From assembly GCA_013360945.1 (NCBI GenBank), contig JABWAQ010000038.1:1-51443 (forward strand): a stretch of DNA of 51,443 nucleotides, given 5' to 3'. The translations under genes and the position numbers were made by a program. Source of the stretch: Candidatus Brocadia sp. (GTDB lineage Bacteria; Planctomycetota; Brocadiia; Brocadiales; Brocadiaceae). The first letter of the stretch is position 1, and each line of letters starts with the position of its first letter. The notes beneath the pieces are model-generated. The model was given only the letters and a program-made list of their open reading frames with translations. It had not been told where the DNA came from and ran no database searches. Shown here in pieces: positions 1 through 11,273 of this stretch.

Positions 1-239
1 GTTGCTGTCACTGTGCATGAGCCCGGTAGACACGCTACGGTGTCTGAAATATTGATTCCCCCTGTGTTTTTCTTTTCTTCAATTTTTGTGTTTATGCACT
101 CGAGAAACTTATTGATTGCATCCGTACCTTTCTTCACGTCCACGCCTTGGGGGTAAGCGCTAACTAAAATTGCCTCCAATGCTATCGATGCGCCAATAAG
201 TGCGAGTGTAATCCCGAGAATTCTAGCTTTTTGCCTCAT
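1..239 (-). CDS. Small exported or membrane-anchored protein, truncated by the window edge
   Basis: An ATG at 239 is preceded by a strong GAGGAGG ribosome-binding site and opens an uninterrupted frame to the left edge (79 complete codons seen, no stop reached). The N-terminus is MRQKAR followed by a hydrophobic stretch (ILGITLALIGASIALEAILV), which is a signal peptide or signal anchor. The remainder is polar with four cysteines (approximately residues 48, 69, 73 and 75), so disulfides or metal binding outside the cytoplasm are possible. The family is not recognised. It lies behind a riboswitch-like leader and terminator (379-525), so its expression is probably ligand controlled. The C-terminus is outside the window. 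Confidence 0.7.
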   Translation of the reverse strand, partial: MRQKARILGITLALIGASIALEAILVSAYPQGVDVKKGTDAINKFLECINTKIEEKKNTGGINISDTVACLPGSCTVTA

Positions 240-378
240 TTTTGCCTCCTCTCTTGATACATGCATCTTTTTTTATTATCTATTTTTACCCTATTTATTT
301 TCCTCCCTGAATAAACGAGTAATGTCAAAATTTTAATGAAAATGAGGTCAGTATACGCATTATTTTGTTAAAATAAAA

Positions 379-426
379 AAGCCTTACTGCAAAAATATTC
401 ATTTAAATATCTTCGGCAGTAAGGCT
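379..426 (-). terminator. Intrinsic terminator of the riboswitch-like leader
   Basis: On the minus strand a stem with arms GCCTTACTGC and GCAGTAAGGC is followed by a T-rich run (the A-rich stretch 371-380 on the plus strand). It lies between the aptamer-like sequence and the gene starting at 239. The stem is nearly identical to the one at 37158-37206 in the second leader, which suggests both leaders work by transcription termination. Confidence 0.8.
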
Positions 427-427
427 G

Positions 428-525
428 TCTCTTTTTTCGCCAGCGTCTCTTAAACTACTTCCCTGTGTCTCTAAAGACCCTTTTACTTTGCGCCCCCTGG
501 TCACCCAGGGTTTACCTTTATCGGA
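428..525 (-). promoter_or_regulatory. GEMM-like (c-di-GMP-I type) riboswitch, variant copy
   Basis: Read on the minus strand, 516 to 485 gives GGTAAACC, a short stem capped by a GTGA tetraloop (CTGG-GTGA-CCAG), then GGGCGCAAAGT. This matches the hallmark order of GEMM-I aptamers (GGCAAACC, GNRA-capped stem, GGGACGCAAAGC) with a few substitutions. A terminator (379-426) and an exported-protein gene (start 239) follow. A closer match to the consensus is at 37066-37150. The substitutions at the usually conserved C of GGCAAACC and the last C of GCAAAGC occur together and could alter ligand choice. Class assignment is by eye only. Confidence 0.6.
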
Positions 526-559
526 ATATATTATTCGTTTACTATGTAAATTTCTTTGA

Positions 560-587
560 ATTATACAATCAATTCCCTTAAATGCAA
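560..587 (-). promoter_or_regulatory. Sigma70-like promoter upstream of the riboswitch-like leader
   Basis: On the minus strand TTGCAT (587-582) is separated by 16 bases from a consensus TATAAT (565-560). Transcription would start near 553, just upstream of the aptamer-like sequence. The arrangement promoter, aptamer, terminator, ribosome-binding site, gene is consistent throughout. Confidence 0.6.
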
Positions 588-748
588 ATTGTTACAATAA
601 AAAAATCTTATCTTAATGACATGTAAGAGTTTGATCTAACTTTGCCGTCTCCTGACAACGTGTCCAATTAAGAAGATACCCACCTGAGATCGATGATGAG
701 GAAAAAATTTCACGTGGGAACAATTATTACTTGAGGTATCTCAGACAG

Positions 749-2080
749 CTAAACGCTGCTTAATGACGCTTTTGTCCTTGCCCGGAAATGGAATTTCAGG
801 GGTACCTCTGGAAAGGGGAGTTTGCCACGGAGTTGATTGGAGAGATACCGTTCGTAATCGCTATCAAAGAGTTTCGGGTCATTAACAAAGAGGACAAATG
901 TGGGAGGGGATGCACCTACCTGGGTGGTGTAGTAAATCTTTGGGGACTTTGCCTTCTTGCGTGTCGGGCGATGTAAGGCCAGGGCTTCCTCCAGCGCCTG
1001 ATTCAATTCTGAAGTCGCAACACGGGTGTTGGCCTGTTCATAAAGTTCCATGGCCAACGACAGCGTCTCCACAACGTGTTCATTATTTTTTGCACTGATG
1101 AAAGAGATCGGGGCAAAGGAAAGTCCCGGCAGGCATTTATAAATATAGTCATTAAATTTTTCTGTTTCTACTCCCTGGACCAGGTCCCACTTGTTAATCA
1201 CAATGATACATGGCTTATATTCGGAGATGATATAATCCCCCAGCTTTTTGTCTACTTCAGAGACCTTTAGGGTGGCATCAATGAGAAAAAGCACTACATC
1301 CGCCCTGCGAACAGACCGTTCGGCGCGCGCCATACTATAAAATTCAATGGAATCCTTAACCTGTCTCTTCTTCCGCACGCCGGCCGTATCAATAGCCAGG
1401 AATTGTTTACCTTCTACTTCAAACCGTACATCCACGGAATCCCGTGTGGTACCCGGCACTTCACTGACAATTACCCGTTTTTCCCTTGCCAGGGTGTTGA
1501 TTAACGTAGATTTTCCTGCATTCCGCTTACCGACAATGGCGAGCTTCATAATAGGTTCAGATGAAACCGATTCAGGGCATGGAGCGGGTAACAGTGAAAT
1601 GATCTTATCCAGTAATTCAGATCTCCCAAATCGCTCCAGGGCAGATATGAGAGTCGGTTCACCAAACCCCAATGTATTAAAGTCTGCGGCTTGAGTTTCA
1701 AACTTCGGAGTATCTACCTTATTGGCAACAAGGATAATCTTTTTTTTCAGACGCCGTAACTTCTCTGTAACCATACTATCCAGAGGAGTCACACCATCCC
1801 GCACATCTACCACAAAGAGAATGAGATCGGCCGTGAGGATCGCTATTTCTATCTGCGCTTCTATCTCTTTTGTAAGGCCGTCTACATCTTTTATCCCCAT
1901 TCCTCCCGTATCAATTAACTCAAATACGTAGTCCTTGTATTGAATTTCTGCAGAGACACGGTCTCTCGTAACGCCGCTGGTGGGTTCGACAATAGAGATT
2001 CGGCGTTTTGCGAGGCAATTGAGCAGGGAAGATTTTCCTACATTCGGCCTGCCGACAATGGTGACAACGGGAATAGTCAT
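749..2080 (-). CDS. der: Ribosome biogenesis GTPase Der (EngA)
   Basis: A double GTPase that acts in late 50S subunit assembly. The 443 residues show the family layout. G domain 1 has GRPNVGKS near residue 11, a DTGG switch near residue 57 and NKVD near residue 120. G domain 2 has GKRNAGKST near residue 184, DTAG near residue 231 and NKWD near residue 297. A C-terminal KH-like domain follows, with the familiar FVNDP and YLSNQLR elements. The length is normal for Der. The second P-loop has Arg-Asn-Ala where Pro-Asn-Val/Ala is more usual, a mild deviation. It is the last gene of a minus-strand run that includes the membrane protein (53 bases upstream), yacG and the FmdB-like gene. Confidence 0.97.
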   Translation of the reverse strand: MTIPVVTIVGRPNVGKSSLLNCLAKRRISIVEPTSGVTRDRVSAEIQYKDYVFELIDTGGMGIKDVDGLTKEIEAQIEIAILTADLILFVVDVRDGVTPLDSMVTEKLRRLKKKIILVANKVDTPKFETQAADFNTLGFGEPTLISALERFGRSELLDKIISLLPAPCPESVSSEPIMKLAIVGKRNAGKSTLINTLAREKRVIVSEVPGTTRDSVDVRFEVEGKQFLAIDTAGVRKKRQVKDSIEFYSMARAERSVRRADVVLFLIDATLKVSEVDKKLGDYIISEYKPCIIVINKWDLVQGVETEKFNDYIYKCLPGLSFAPISFISAKNNEHVVETLSLAMELYEQANTRVATSELNQALEEALALHRPTRKKAKSPKIYYTTQVGASPPTFVLFVNDPKLFDSDYERYLSNQLRGKLPFPEVPLKFHFRARTKASLSSV

Positions 2081-2133
2081 TGCTTAACCTAAAACAGGGG
2101 GAGGAATGCCAACAGATGAGAGTGTGTAAATTC

Positions 2134-3351
2134 TCAAGTATTCGGCTTCGTTCCTTCGCCTGAGGGATGATTTTCTGTAATATCCTTTATTGAAGAAGGA
2201 AGTTTCTCTGCTTCCGTATTCGATGTCACCGCCGTTGCTTCTTCCTGCTTTTCTTCTATATACACATCGGAAACATCGGTACTGTCTATTTCTTTCCTGA
2301 GTAGAAAATAGATAATCGTCTTTGCAGAAAACAGATAGGTCGTTACAAAGCTCCATACTGCCATTTTTATCAGAAAAATATAAATAAGTAATGTACCAGC
2401 GAGGAATTTCAGCGACCAGCGGTCAAGTGAAACAGCCGCAGTTTTTGCCTCTGTGGGAGATGCACTACAAAACCCAAGACACGCGATATTGCACGTTTGC
2501 GATACATAGGCTTGAATCAGGCCAAACTTTTGCCCCATACCCGCACCTACCGTGAGAAAGGCCATGCGTATCATTAACCATGCCACAAACGCAATTACGG
2601 CCAGACAAATCAGCCCATACAGCGTATTTATCGTGCAATATATGAGAAACTGTTTGGGACGGGAAAGGACATAACTGTATGCGCGGCTCATCGCATCAAA
2701 GGCATCCGACCCTTCCGCGCTGATCGTGGGGAACATAAAGCATAATCCCAACGCACCTATCACACCGATAAAAACCATGAAAAATCCGGATACCAGGGCA
2801 AGGGGAAAGCCCAAAGCCACAACGACTTCACCAAGGACAGGAATCCGTCCTATCAGGCCGCCGATTACGTTACACAAGGCAAAAAAGAAGACACCAATTA
2901 CTGGTACCAGCGGTGACCAAAAATAAGACCAGAACTTTTTCCTGGCAAACTTCAGGGCATCTCTCAAACGAGCACTTTCGTCTCTTGCGTAGTCTAGTGC
3001 GGCAATTCGCGTGATGGCTCCACCCACCAGTGACCAGATTGCCAGAAGACCCATAATGAGCGCCAACAGGACAATAAATTCGCCAGCATCCAGTGGCATA
3101 AGGGCTGACAATAGATTTTTTATAAAAACCGATAAGCCATCTTTCGCTGAACTTAAGATAAATTGTATAAAAATATAAGGGGTGGTATCGACCAATTTCA
3201 GCGCAGAAAAAAATGCAACTGTCACCACACACCACGCCAGACTTGCCAAAAGACCCGCATATCCAAGAAACATCTTCTTAGGGTCAAAAGCCATCTTAAA
3301 GGCGCGAAAAATGTCCCGCCAATCGTGCCTTACCGTTTTTACTTCAGCCAT
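2134..3351 (-). CDS. Multi-pass membrane protein of unknown function
   Basis: A 405-residue protein with about six to seven hydrophobic segments: around residues 28-50, 92-113, 145-168, 180-208, 235-265 and 315-340. Small-residue-rich helices (Gly/Ala/Val) predominate. The C-terminal 50 residues are polar and acidic and probably cytoplasmic. No catalytic motif is visible. The start overlaps the end of yacG by 8 bases, implying translational coupling, and der follows 53 bases downstream. The function is unknown, but coupling with small housekeeping zinc-ribbon genes suggests constitutive expression. Confidence 0.85.
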   Translation of the reverse strand: MAEVKTVRHDWRDIFRAFKMAFDPKKMFLGYAGLLASLAWCVVTVAFFSALKLVDTTPYIFIQFILSSAKDGLSVFIKNLLSALMPLDAGEFIVLLALIMGLLAIWSLVGGAITRIAALDYARDESARLRDALKFARKKFWSYFWSPLVPVIGVFFFALCNVIGGLIGRIPVLGEVVVALGFPLALVSGFFMVFIGVIGALGLCFMFPTISAEGSDAFDAMSRAYSYVLSRPKQFLIYCTINTLYGLICLAVIAFVAWLMIRMAFLTVGAGMGQKFGLIQAYVSQTCNIACLGFCSASPTEAKTAAVSLDRWSLKFLAGTLLIYIFLIKMAVWSFVTTYLFSAKTIIYFLLRKEIDSTDVSDVYIEEKQEEATAVTSNTEAEKLPSSIKDITENHPSGEGTKPNT

Positions 3352-3544
3352 GTTCTCCCCCTTTTTTTTCTATTCGACTCAGTGCATCCGGACTTACCGG
3401 CTCCTCAATGCAATACCGCTCATCCAACCATGCCCCGAGATCGATAAGCTTACACCTTTCACTGCAAAAAGGAAAATGAGGTATATCTTGTATTTTGCGA
3501 TAAACAAATACCTTTTTACAGTTAGGACAGTTAATTCTGGGCAT
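3344..3544 (-). CDS. yacG: YacG family zinc-binding protein (DNA gyrase inhibitor type)
   Basis: A 66-residue protein with the full zinc-ribbon signature: CPNC near residues 6-9, then FPFCSERCKLIDLGAWL near residues 25-41. The SERCK-x-x-DLG-x-W block is diagnostic of YacG. In Escherichia coli the family binds gyrase and inhibits its supercoiling; whether this one does is inferred. It is longer at the C-terminus than needed for the zinc site. The gene sits between the FmdB-like gene (17 bases upstream) and the membrane protein (8-base overlap) in one apparent operon. Confidence 0.93.
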   Translation of the reverse strand: MPRINCPNCKKVFVYRKIQDIPHFPFCSERCKLIDLGAWLDERYCIEEPVSPDALSRIEKKGGEHG

Positions 3545-3561
3545 ATCTTATTCCTGCCTCG

Positions 3562-3828
3562 TCATTTTTTTTCTGTAACTTTCGCTTCCGGTTTTTCAGA
3601 TTTTATCGACTCAGTATCCTTTTTAGCTTTTGATTTATATTCCTCACTGCGGTAATCTGTCTGATAGAAACCAGAGCCTTTGAAAATAATAGCGCCACCG
3701 GCTCCTATCACCCTCTCAACTTTCAACTTCCCGCACGCCGGACATTTTTTAATGGGATTTTCCGTTATGTGTTGAAATAATTCAAATGAATGGCCACAAT
3801 TATTACATCGGTAATCGTAAGTAGGCAT
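3562..3828 (-). CDS. FmdB family zinc-ribbon protein
   Basis: An 88-residue protein starting MPTYDYRCNNCGHSFE, with a second pair CPAC near residues 34-37. This gives the four-cysteine zinc ribbon of the FmdB/CxxC_CxxC_SSSS family, followed by the typical GAGGAIIFKGSGFYQTDYR segment. The C-terminal 25 residues are a low-complexity Lys/Glu tail, also typical. Members are proposed regulatory or RNA/DNA-binding small proteins with no established reaction. It is the likely first gene of the fmdB-yacG-membrane protein-der run. Confidence 0.93.
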   Translation of the reverse strand: MPTYDYRCNNCGHSFELFQHITENPIKKCPACGKLKVERVIGAGGAIIFKGSGFYQTDYRSEEYKSKAKKDTESIKSEKPEAKVTEKK

Positions 3829-3975
3829 ATACTTTACTTAGTTATTGATCCGGTTAAATATATCCCAAATCAGGAACCAAGCGGTTCTCCTCCTTCCTGA
3901 AAATTGTCATTTGATTCTTAAAATTGTCCGCTACTTTCAAAATAATCAGGCCTTCGGCAGCTTTTTTATCGTTAG

Positions 3976-4003
3976 GTAGAGGCAATTCATGAATTGTCTC
4001 TAC
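3976..4003. repeat. 28-bp palindromic repeat, copy 1
   Basis: Arms GTAGAGGCAATTCA and TGAATTGTCTCTAC are reverse complements apart from one base. The same design occurs perfectly at 21806-21833, with GTAGTAGCAATTCA as its arm. Both lie between genes, so this is a dispersed short palindrome family. The rest of the 3829-4117 gap shows no gene. Confidence 0.75.
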
Positions 4004-4117
4004 AAGGATTGAAATTCCTATACATTTAATTGGGCTTTTGGCGACTTACACCCCTGTTTCCCTCCGTAAACCTGGGGATTATGGGGGGGTGTTTGAAATC
4101 CCCAAAAACATCCCTAT

Positions 4118-5236
4118 TCAAAAAAAACTCTTCATTTTCTCAAAAAATTTCTTCTGCCGGGGGGACACATTTTTCTTTTCCAGTTCTGCAAACTCGCGTA
4201 ATAACTCTTCCTGTCTGGGGGTTATCTTTGTAGGCACCTCAACAATTATCTGTACTAAAAGATTACCTTTGCCATACCCATGAAGGTTGGGGAAACCTTC
4301 TCCCCGGATCGGAATAACCTCGTTGTTTTGCGTTCCCCTGGGTACCTTTACCTGAATAATATTACCGGTAAGTGTAGGCACATCAATGGTACAGCCTAAT
4401 GCCGCCTGTGCAAAAGGAATCGGAACCTCGCAAAGAACGTCGTCTGCCTGCCGTTTAAAGATAGGATGGGGTTTTACATGTATGTCGCAATACAAATCTC
4501 CCGGTGATGCCCCATTTTCACCTGGCTCGCCTTGCCCAGACAACCTTAGTCGCGTACTGTCCTCGACACCGGCGGGAATCTGGATGGAGATGACAGACTT
4601 TTTTGGATAACGCCCTGAACCTCCACATTTCGCACAAGGTGAATCTATAATCTTGCCATTACCATGACATTTGGGACACGTCGTACGCAACGTGAAAAAA
4701 CCTTGTGACTGCTGCACTTCTCCCCTGCCTTTGCAATACGGGCAGGTCGCCGGAGTAGTGCCTTCCCGTGCACCGGTTCCACGGCATGGATCACAGACTT
4801 CTCTTCGTGTTAATTCAATCTTTTTTTCAACGCCTGTAGCAACGTCTTTGAAATCGACCTCGATATCACACTTCAGACTTGCGCCTCTCCGTGCAGTCCT
4901 TCCGCGTGTCCTACCCCCACCTAAGAAGTCTTCAAAGATACTTCCTCCACCAAAAATATCTCCAAAGGCGTCAAAAATATCTTCAAATGTGCTATATCCG
5001 CGAGTTTCCGCACCTTTCAGGCCATCCATGCCAAATTGATCATATCGCCTTTTTTTATCAGCGTCTCCCAGCACACCGTAAGCCTCTGCGGCCTTCTTAA
5101 ATATCTGCTCAGCCTCTTTGTTTCCGGGATTTCTGTCTGGATGATACTTTAGTGCGATCTTTCGGTATGCCTTTTTTATCTCTTCTCCGCTTGCGTTTCT
5201 CTCTACGCCGAGTATTTTGTAAAAATCTTCTTCCAT
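4118..5236 (-). CDS. dnaJ: Chaperone protein DnaJ
   Basis: Co-chaperone that delivers substrates to DnaK and stimulates its ATPase. The 372 residues contain the J domain (about 1-70, with the HPD triad in KYHPDRNPG), a Gly/Phe-rich linker, and a zinc region with four repeats (CDPCRGTG, CPYCKGRG, CPKCHGNG, CAKCGGSG). Two C-terminal substrate-binding domains and the end region follow. All diagnostic motifs are intact, making it a full type I DnaJ. It lies downstream of groEL1 but behind a strong terminator (5414-5456), so it probably has its own promoter in the 5237-5413 gap. No dnaK or grpE is in the window. Confidence 0.97.
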   Translation of the reverse strand: MEEDFYKILGVERNASGEEIKKAYRKIALKYHPDRNPGNKEAEQIFKKAAEAYGVLGDADKKRRYDQFGMDGLKGAETRGYSTFEDIFDAFGDIFGGGSIFEDFLGGGRTRGRTARRGASLKCDIEVDFKDVATGVEKKIELTRREVCDPCRGTGAREGTTPATCPYCKGRGEVQQSQGFFTLRTTCPKCHGNGKIIDSPCAKCGGSGRYPKKSVISIQIPAGVEDSTRLRLSGQGEPGENGASPGDLYCDIHVKPHPIFKRQADDVLCEVPIPFAQAALGCTIDVPTLTGNIIQVKVPRGTQNNEVIPIRGEGFPNLHGYGKGNLLVQIIVEVPTKITPRQEELLREFAELEKKNVSPRQKKFFEKMKSFF

Positions 5237-5413
5237 GTATTATTGTGTATAAATCAAGTAGTGATTTTATAAAGAGATACTATCAGATGTGAAATTATGT
5301 ATGGTAAAATTATAGTATATCAAACCGCATAAAATCAAGGATGTTTTACCCGCCTTCCACAAAACAAATCCAGCGATTCGTGAATTACCCTTTGAAATAG
5401 CGCTTATTGGAGT

Positions 5414-5456
5414 ATAAAAGTAAAAAGGCTACGTATCGCAGCCTTTTTACTTTTAT
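5414..5456. terminator. Strong intrinsic terminator between groEL1 and dnaJ
   Basis: Arms of 17 bases (ATAAAAGTAAAAAGGCT and its exact reverse complement) flank a 9-base loop. With T-rich sequence on both sides it can work on either strand. It separates the groEL1 transcript from dnaJ. Confidence 0.85.
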
Positions 5457-5485
5457 GAATTGTTAAATTTTCAATAACCACCCGA

Positions 5486-7105
5486 TTAATGGATACTGCC
5501 CTCAACCTCCTTTTCGTCTTCATCTTCTTTTAATTCTGTGATGATGGTTTCTGTGGTCAACAAGAGTCCTGCAACGCTGGCGGCATTCTGCAAAGCAACC
5601 CGTGATACCTTTGCCGGGTCCACAATCCCCGAGTTGAACATGTCCACATAATTTCCCGTATTGGCATCGTATCCCATATTGGTCGACATCTCCTTCACCT
5701 CTTCAACGACCACCGAACCATCGACTCCGGTGTTTAGGGCAATTTGACGCAAAGGTGACTCAAGCACCTTTGCGATGATGTCAACGCCGACCTTTTCATC
5801 GCCTTTGAACTTTTTCCGTGCGTCGTCGAGGGTCGGTATTGCCCGAATAAAGGCGACACCGCCTCCCGGTACAATCCCCTCTTCAACAGCGGCACGGGTC
5901 GCATGGAGTGCGTCTTCAACTCGCGCCTTCTTCTCATTCATCTCAGCCTCAGTAGCGGCACCCACATGAATGACAGCCACGCCCCCCGCTAATTTTGCAA
6001 GCCTCTCGCTCAGCTTTTCCTTATCATAATTGGATGTTGTCTGTTCGATCTGATTTTTGATCTGGGAGATTCTGGCCTGAATATCAGTTTTCTTTCCCGC
6101 ACCCTGAATAATTGTTGTGTTATCCTTATCGATGGTAATCCGTTTTGCACGACCGAGGTCCTCGATCCCCAGGCTTTCCAGCTTTAAGCCCAGATCCTCG
6201 GTAATCGCGCGCCCCTTTGTTAATATGGCAATATCCTCTAGCATTGCCTTTCTGCGGTCTCCGAAACCGGGGGCTTTTACCGCAGCGCAACTCAGCACGC
6301 CGCGTAGTTTGTTAACTACAAGGGTTGCCAGCGCTTCGCCTTCTACATCTTCTGAAATAATCAATAAGGGCTTTCCGCCGGTGGCAATCTTTTCCAGCAA
6401 GGGAAGGAGGTCCTTCATGCTGGATACCTTCTTCTCGTGAATCAGGATATAGGCATCCTCCAGGACGACTTCCATATTCTGCGCATCGGTGATAAAGTAC
6501 GGAGAAAGATAGCCTTTATCGAATTGCATACCTTCTACAACCGTCAGGGTTGTCTCAATTCCCTTGGCTTCCTCCACGGTAATCACTCCGTCCTTGCCGA
6601 CCTTTTCCATGGCATCGGCCAGCAGATTTCCAATCGAAGTGTCGTTGTTTGCGGAAATCGTTCCCACCTGGGCAATTTCAGCCCGTCCCTTCACGGGTTT
6701 ACTCAACTTCTTCAGTTCAGCAACCACGATCTCCACAGCCTTATCAATACCCCTTTTAATCGCCATGGGATTCGCGCCTGCTGCCACGTTTTTAAGCCCT
6801 TCATTAAAGATAGCCTCAGCAAAGATGGTTGCCGTGGTGGTGCCATCCCCCGCCACATCGCTGGTTTTTGATGCGACCTCGCAAACCATTTTTGCCCCCA
6901 TATTTTCAAAGGGATTTTTTAGTTCTATTTCCTTCGCCACCGTCACACCGTCTTTGGTAACCGAAGGGGAGCCGAATCCTTTTTCCAGGATCACATTTCT
7001 TCCCGTAGGACCCATAGTTACCCGAACGGTGTCGGCAAGCTGCCTAATCCCTTTTTGGAGCAACTTTCTGGCATTTTCATCGTAAATTAGCTGCTTTGCT
7101 GCCAT
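5486..7105 (-). CDS. groEL: 60-kDa chaperonin GroEL, paralogue 1
   Basis: ATP-driven folding chamber subunit. The protein begins [14 protein letters not shown]. This start at 7105 is preferred over one ten codons upstream because GGAGG lies just before it. Family motifs are intact: [16 protein letters not shown], the nucleotide-binding GDGTTTAT, and [14 protein letters not shown]. The C-terminus ends in an acidic stretch ([14 protein letters not shown]) and lacks the GGM repeat tail found in paralogue 2. It lies 54 bases downstream of groES, so this is probably the canonical partner. Two paralogues around one groES suggest specialised substrate sets. Confidence 0.97.
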   Translation of the reverse strand: MAAKQLIYDENARKLLQKGIRQLADTVRVTMGPTGRNVILEKGFGSPSVTKDGVTVAKEIELKNPFENMGAKMVCEVASKTSDVAGDGTTTATIFAEAIFNEGLKNVAAGANPMAIKRGIDKAVEIVVAELKKLSKPVKGRAEIAQVGTISANNDTSIGNLLADAMEKVGKDGVITVEEAKGIETTLTVVEGMQFDKGYLSPYFITDAQNMEVVLEDAYILIHEKKVSSMKDLLPLLEKIATGGKPLLIISEDVEGEALATLVVNKLRGVLSCAAVKAPGFGDRRKAMLEDIAILTKGRAITEDLGLKLESLGIEDLGRAKRITIDKDNTTIIQGAGKKTDIQARISQIKNQIEQTTSNYDKEKLSERLAKLAGGVAVIHVGAATEAEMNEKKARVEDALHATRAAVEEGIVPGGGVAFIRAIPTLDDARKKFKGDEKVGVDIIAKVLESPLRQIALNTGVDGSVVVEEVKEMSTNMGYDANTGNYVDMFNSGIVDPAKVSRVALQNAASVAGLLLTTETIITELKEDEDEKEVEGSIH

Positions 7106-7159
7106 TTCATAACCTCCAAAAAATTTTAATCTCAAAAAACTTTAAAGCCCTGACCTGAG

Positions 7160-7444
7160 CTATTCAATCCTGGCTAAAATATCACCTTCTCTCATCACCA
7201 GATATTCCTTACCGTCGACAGTAATCTCGGTCCCGGCATACTTTCCGTAAAGGACTTTATCTCCCTTCTTTACCAGAAGTTCGGCCCTTTTTCCGCTTTC
7301 CAGCATCTTCCCCTCGCCGACAGCTACGATCTTTCCCTTCATGGGCTTCTCCTTTGCGGAGTCAGGTAAAACAATTCCACCAGGGGTTTTTTCTTCGGCT
7401 TCCATAGGTTCAATAACCACCCTGTCATCCAATGGCCTGATCAT
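7160..7444 (-). CDS. groES: 10-kDa co-chaperonin GroES
   Basis: Lid of the GroEL chamber, 94 residues as usual. It starts [13 protein letters not shown] and contains the mobile loop ([18 protein letters not shown], residues 17-34) that contacts GroEL. The family core follows ([10 protein letters not shown], then [18 protein letters not shown]). It lies between the two groEL genes, 89 bases downstream of groEL2 and 54 bases upstream of groEL1. The preceding ribosome-binding site is GAGGT. One lid protein presumably serves both chaperonins. Confidence 0.97.
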   Translation of the reverse strand: MIRPLDDRVVIEPMEAEEKTPGGIVLPDSAKEKPMKGKIVAVGEGKMLESGKRAELLVKKGDKVLYGKYAGTEITVDGKEYLVMREGDILARIE

Positions 7445-7507
7445 TTTCTCTCTTTACCTCCTCATAAAAAATACACAATCAAAATACCGAAAACTGTTTA
7501 ACATTTT

Positions 7508-7527
7508 AAACCCATCTTTTTGGGTTT
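7508..7527 (-). promoter_or_regulatory. Small hairpin between groEL2 and groES
   Basis: A six-base stem (AAACCC/GGGTTT) lies just after the groEL2 stop. On the minus strand it is not followed by a T run, so it is more likely an mRNA end-point, processing or attenuation element than a full terminator. Confidence 0.35.
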
Positions 7528-7533
7528 ATTGAA

Positions 7534-9610
<2,077 letters not shown>

Positions 9611-10525
9611 ATGTTGCAAACAAACACAGACAATAAACTACGTGAAAGGCTCAGACACGAACCAGAATCTGTTGAAAGATTCAAGCACGCGGCCACTGAG
9701 CATCCACGGGAGGCAATCATATTATCAGATGTGCCAGATCGTTTACTCCCGGAGGAAATCACTGGCGGATTAAGAACAAAGATTGTTGGAAGCACGGTAG
9801 TTACTTATGAACGGACGACTTCAACCATGGATATTGCCAAAAAGATGGTACGATCCGGTTTTAAGAATGGTACTGTAATCTTTGCTGAAGAGCAAACACG
9901 GGGAAGAGGGCGTTCGGGTCATTCATGGTTTTGTCCCAGTCACAAGGGGCTACTTTTTACCCTGTTACTAAAACACAATATGCCACCCGATCACTTATGT
10001 TTGTTAACAGGCACTATGGCCGTTTCAGTTACCGAGACAATTCGTGAAACCTTACAATTACCTGCAGAGATTAAGTGGCCAAATGACATCCTGATCAGAG
10101 GAAAAAAGGTGGGAGGCGTGTTGGTGGAATTTGAAAAGGGATTCAAAAAACAACCGGTATTTTTGATTGGGATTGGCATTAATGTCAACGCCACGGAAAA
10201 TGAGTTGACAAAACAAACACGCCTGCCGGCAACTTCACTGGCCGTAGAAAACAAAGGATTTATAAATCGTATCCTGTTTGCGAAGGCGCTGCTTCAGGAT
10301 ATTGACAAGTGGTATTCAATATTACGAGACGAGCACTTTGGATACATTACCGAGCGGTGGAAGGAACTTTGCATTACCATTGGTGAAAGATTAACCATCA
10401 CCGACTGTGACACGGAATACACCGGCAAGGTCATTGATATTTCCAATAACGGAGGCTTGATGCTCAAACTTGATAACGGCCAGATAAAGATATTTCGCGG
10501 CGAACATGCCACAATAAAATACTAA
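9611..10525 (+). CDS. birA: Biotin--[acetyl-CoA-carboxylase] ligase (BirA)
   Basis: Attaches biotin to the carrier protein of biotin carboxylases through biotinyl-AMP. The 304 residues contain the catalytic GRGRSGHSWF loop (about residues 97-106), KWPNDI (about 157-162), and GIGINVN (about 190-196). A C-terminal SH3-like domain follows, ending in FRGEHATIKY. The first 50 residues do not show a clear winged-helix DNA-binding domain, so a repressor role is unlikely. The gene converges on the next one and their 3' ends overlap by 4 bases. Confidence 0.95.
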   Translation: MLQTNTDNKLRERLRHEPESVERFKHAATEHPREAIILSDVPDRLLPEEITGGLRTKIVGSTVVTYERTTSTMDIAKKMVRSGFKNGTVIFAEEQTRGRGRSGHSWFCPSHKGLLFTLLLKHNMPPDHLCLLTGTMAVSVTETIRETLQLPAEIKWPNDILIRGKKVGGVLVEFEKGFKKQPVFLIGIGINVNATENELTKQTRLPATSLAVENKGFINRILFAKALLQDIDKWYSILRDEHFGYITERWKELCITIGERLTITDCDTEYTGKVIDISNNGGLMLKLDNGQIKIFRGEHATIKY

Positions 10526-11121
10526 TGTTGCTTCGAACGTAAAGACTTTTCTATGGCCAAAAGCCTTGCCTCAATCCTGCTCGTCCGTTTTGAAAGGTCA
10601 TTATACACAAAGTACCCCAGGATAAGCATAAGGGCAGTATACGCAATAATGATATAAGTAGAAAAGCGGTCTGCAGGGACAGAAAGGTGCGCACGATTTA
10701 TCTCAGGTTCATTTTTCTTAATCGTTTGCACAGTCCTGGACACAGGAAATGATGGTTCAATGTATGGTTTGGACTCCCGAACCGACCCTTCATTACGCTC
10801 TACCGATTTTCCCTTTTCTGCCGTAGGTTTTTCATACAAACGCCCAATGACAATCCTGGGTTTAGGCGCTGCGGTATTATTCATTTCCTTATCAGTATTA
10901 CCGGCACTTGGTAATACCTTTGGAGCCTCCTGGGTATTATCAATGTTTGGTGGAAGGGGTTTTTCTTGTTTAACCGTTATCCGGGAATTTGTTTGTTGAT
11001 CGTTTTTTGCAGTACTCTGGTCTGCTGCATTCGCACCCCCCAAAGAGATTGATTTTTTATTTTCTTTTACTATCTTCATCCAACCCAATGGATCATGACC
11101 GAGCACGCTGTCTTTTCCCAT
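10522..11121 (-). CDS. Membrane-anchored protein with long disordered N-terminal region
   Basis: The ATG at 11121 is chosen over one 19 codons upstream because GGGAGG directly precedes it. The 199 residues begin MGKDSVLGHDPLGWMK, followed by about 125 low-complexity polar residues rich in Asn, Lys, Pro and Glu. One transmembrane helix follows (about residues 152-172, TYIIIAYTALMLILGYFVYN). The tail is a short basic/coiled-coil segment (RIEARLLAIEKSLRSKQH). The DPLGWM motif in a disordered N-terminus could be a docking site. The gene is 95 bases downstream of the ParA gene, and conserved pairing would suggest a membrane partner for that ATPase. The family is not recognised. Confidence 0.7.
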   Translation of the reverse strand: MGKDSVLGHDPLGWMKIVKENKKSISLGGANAADQSTAKNDQQTNSRITVKQEKPLPPNIDNTQEAPKVLPSAGNTDKEMNNTAAPKPRIVIGRLYEKPTAEKGKSVERNEGSVRESKPYIEPSFPVSRTVQTIKKNEPEINRAHLSVPADRFSTYIIIAYTALMLILGYFVYNDLSKRTSRIEARLLAIEKSLRSKQH

Positions 11122-11273
11122 ATTCCCTCCCGAATAGATATAACGCAGACCTTTACCGCCGGCGCAGGCGGAGAACACACCCCGCGTTACAAATTATGTG
11201 GAAAATTCATAAACAAAAATCCACCAATCCTCAATAGGCTTATAGTATAGGCAAAAAAGGTTCTTAAAGCAAA

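Noticed and set aside
3163..3655. Plus-strand frames of 94 and 157 codons across yacG
   Set aside because: They are antisense to yacG and the FmdB-like gene, both of which keep all zinc-binding cysteines.
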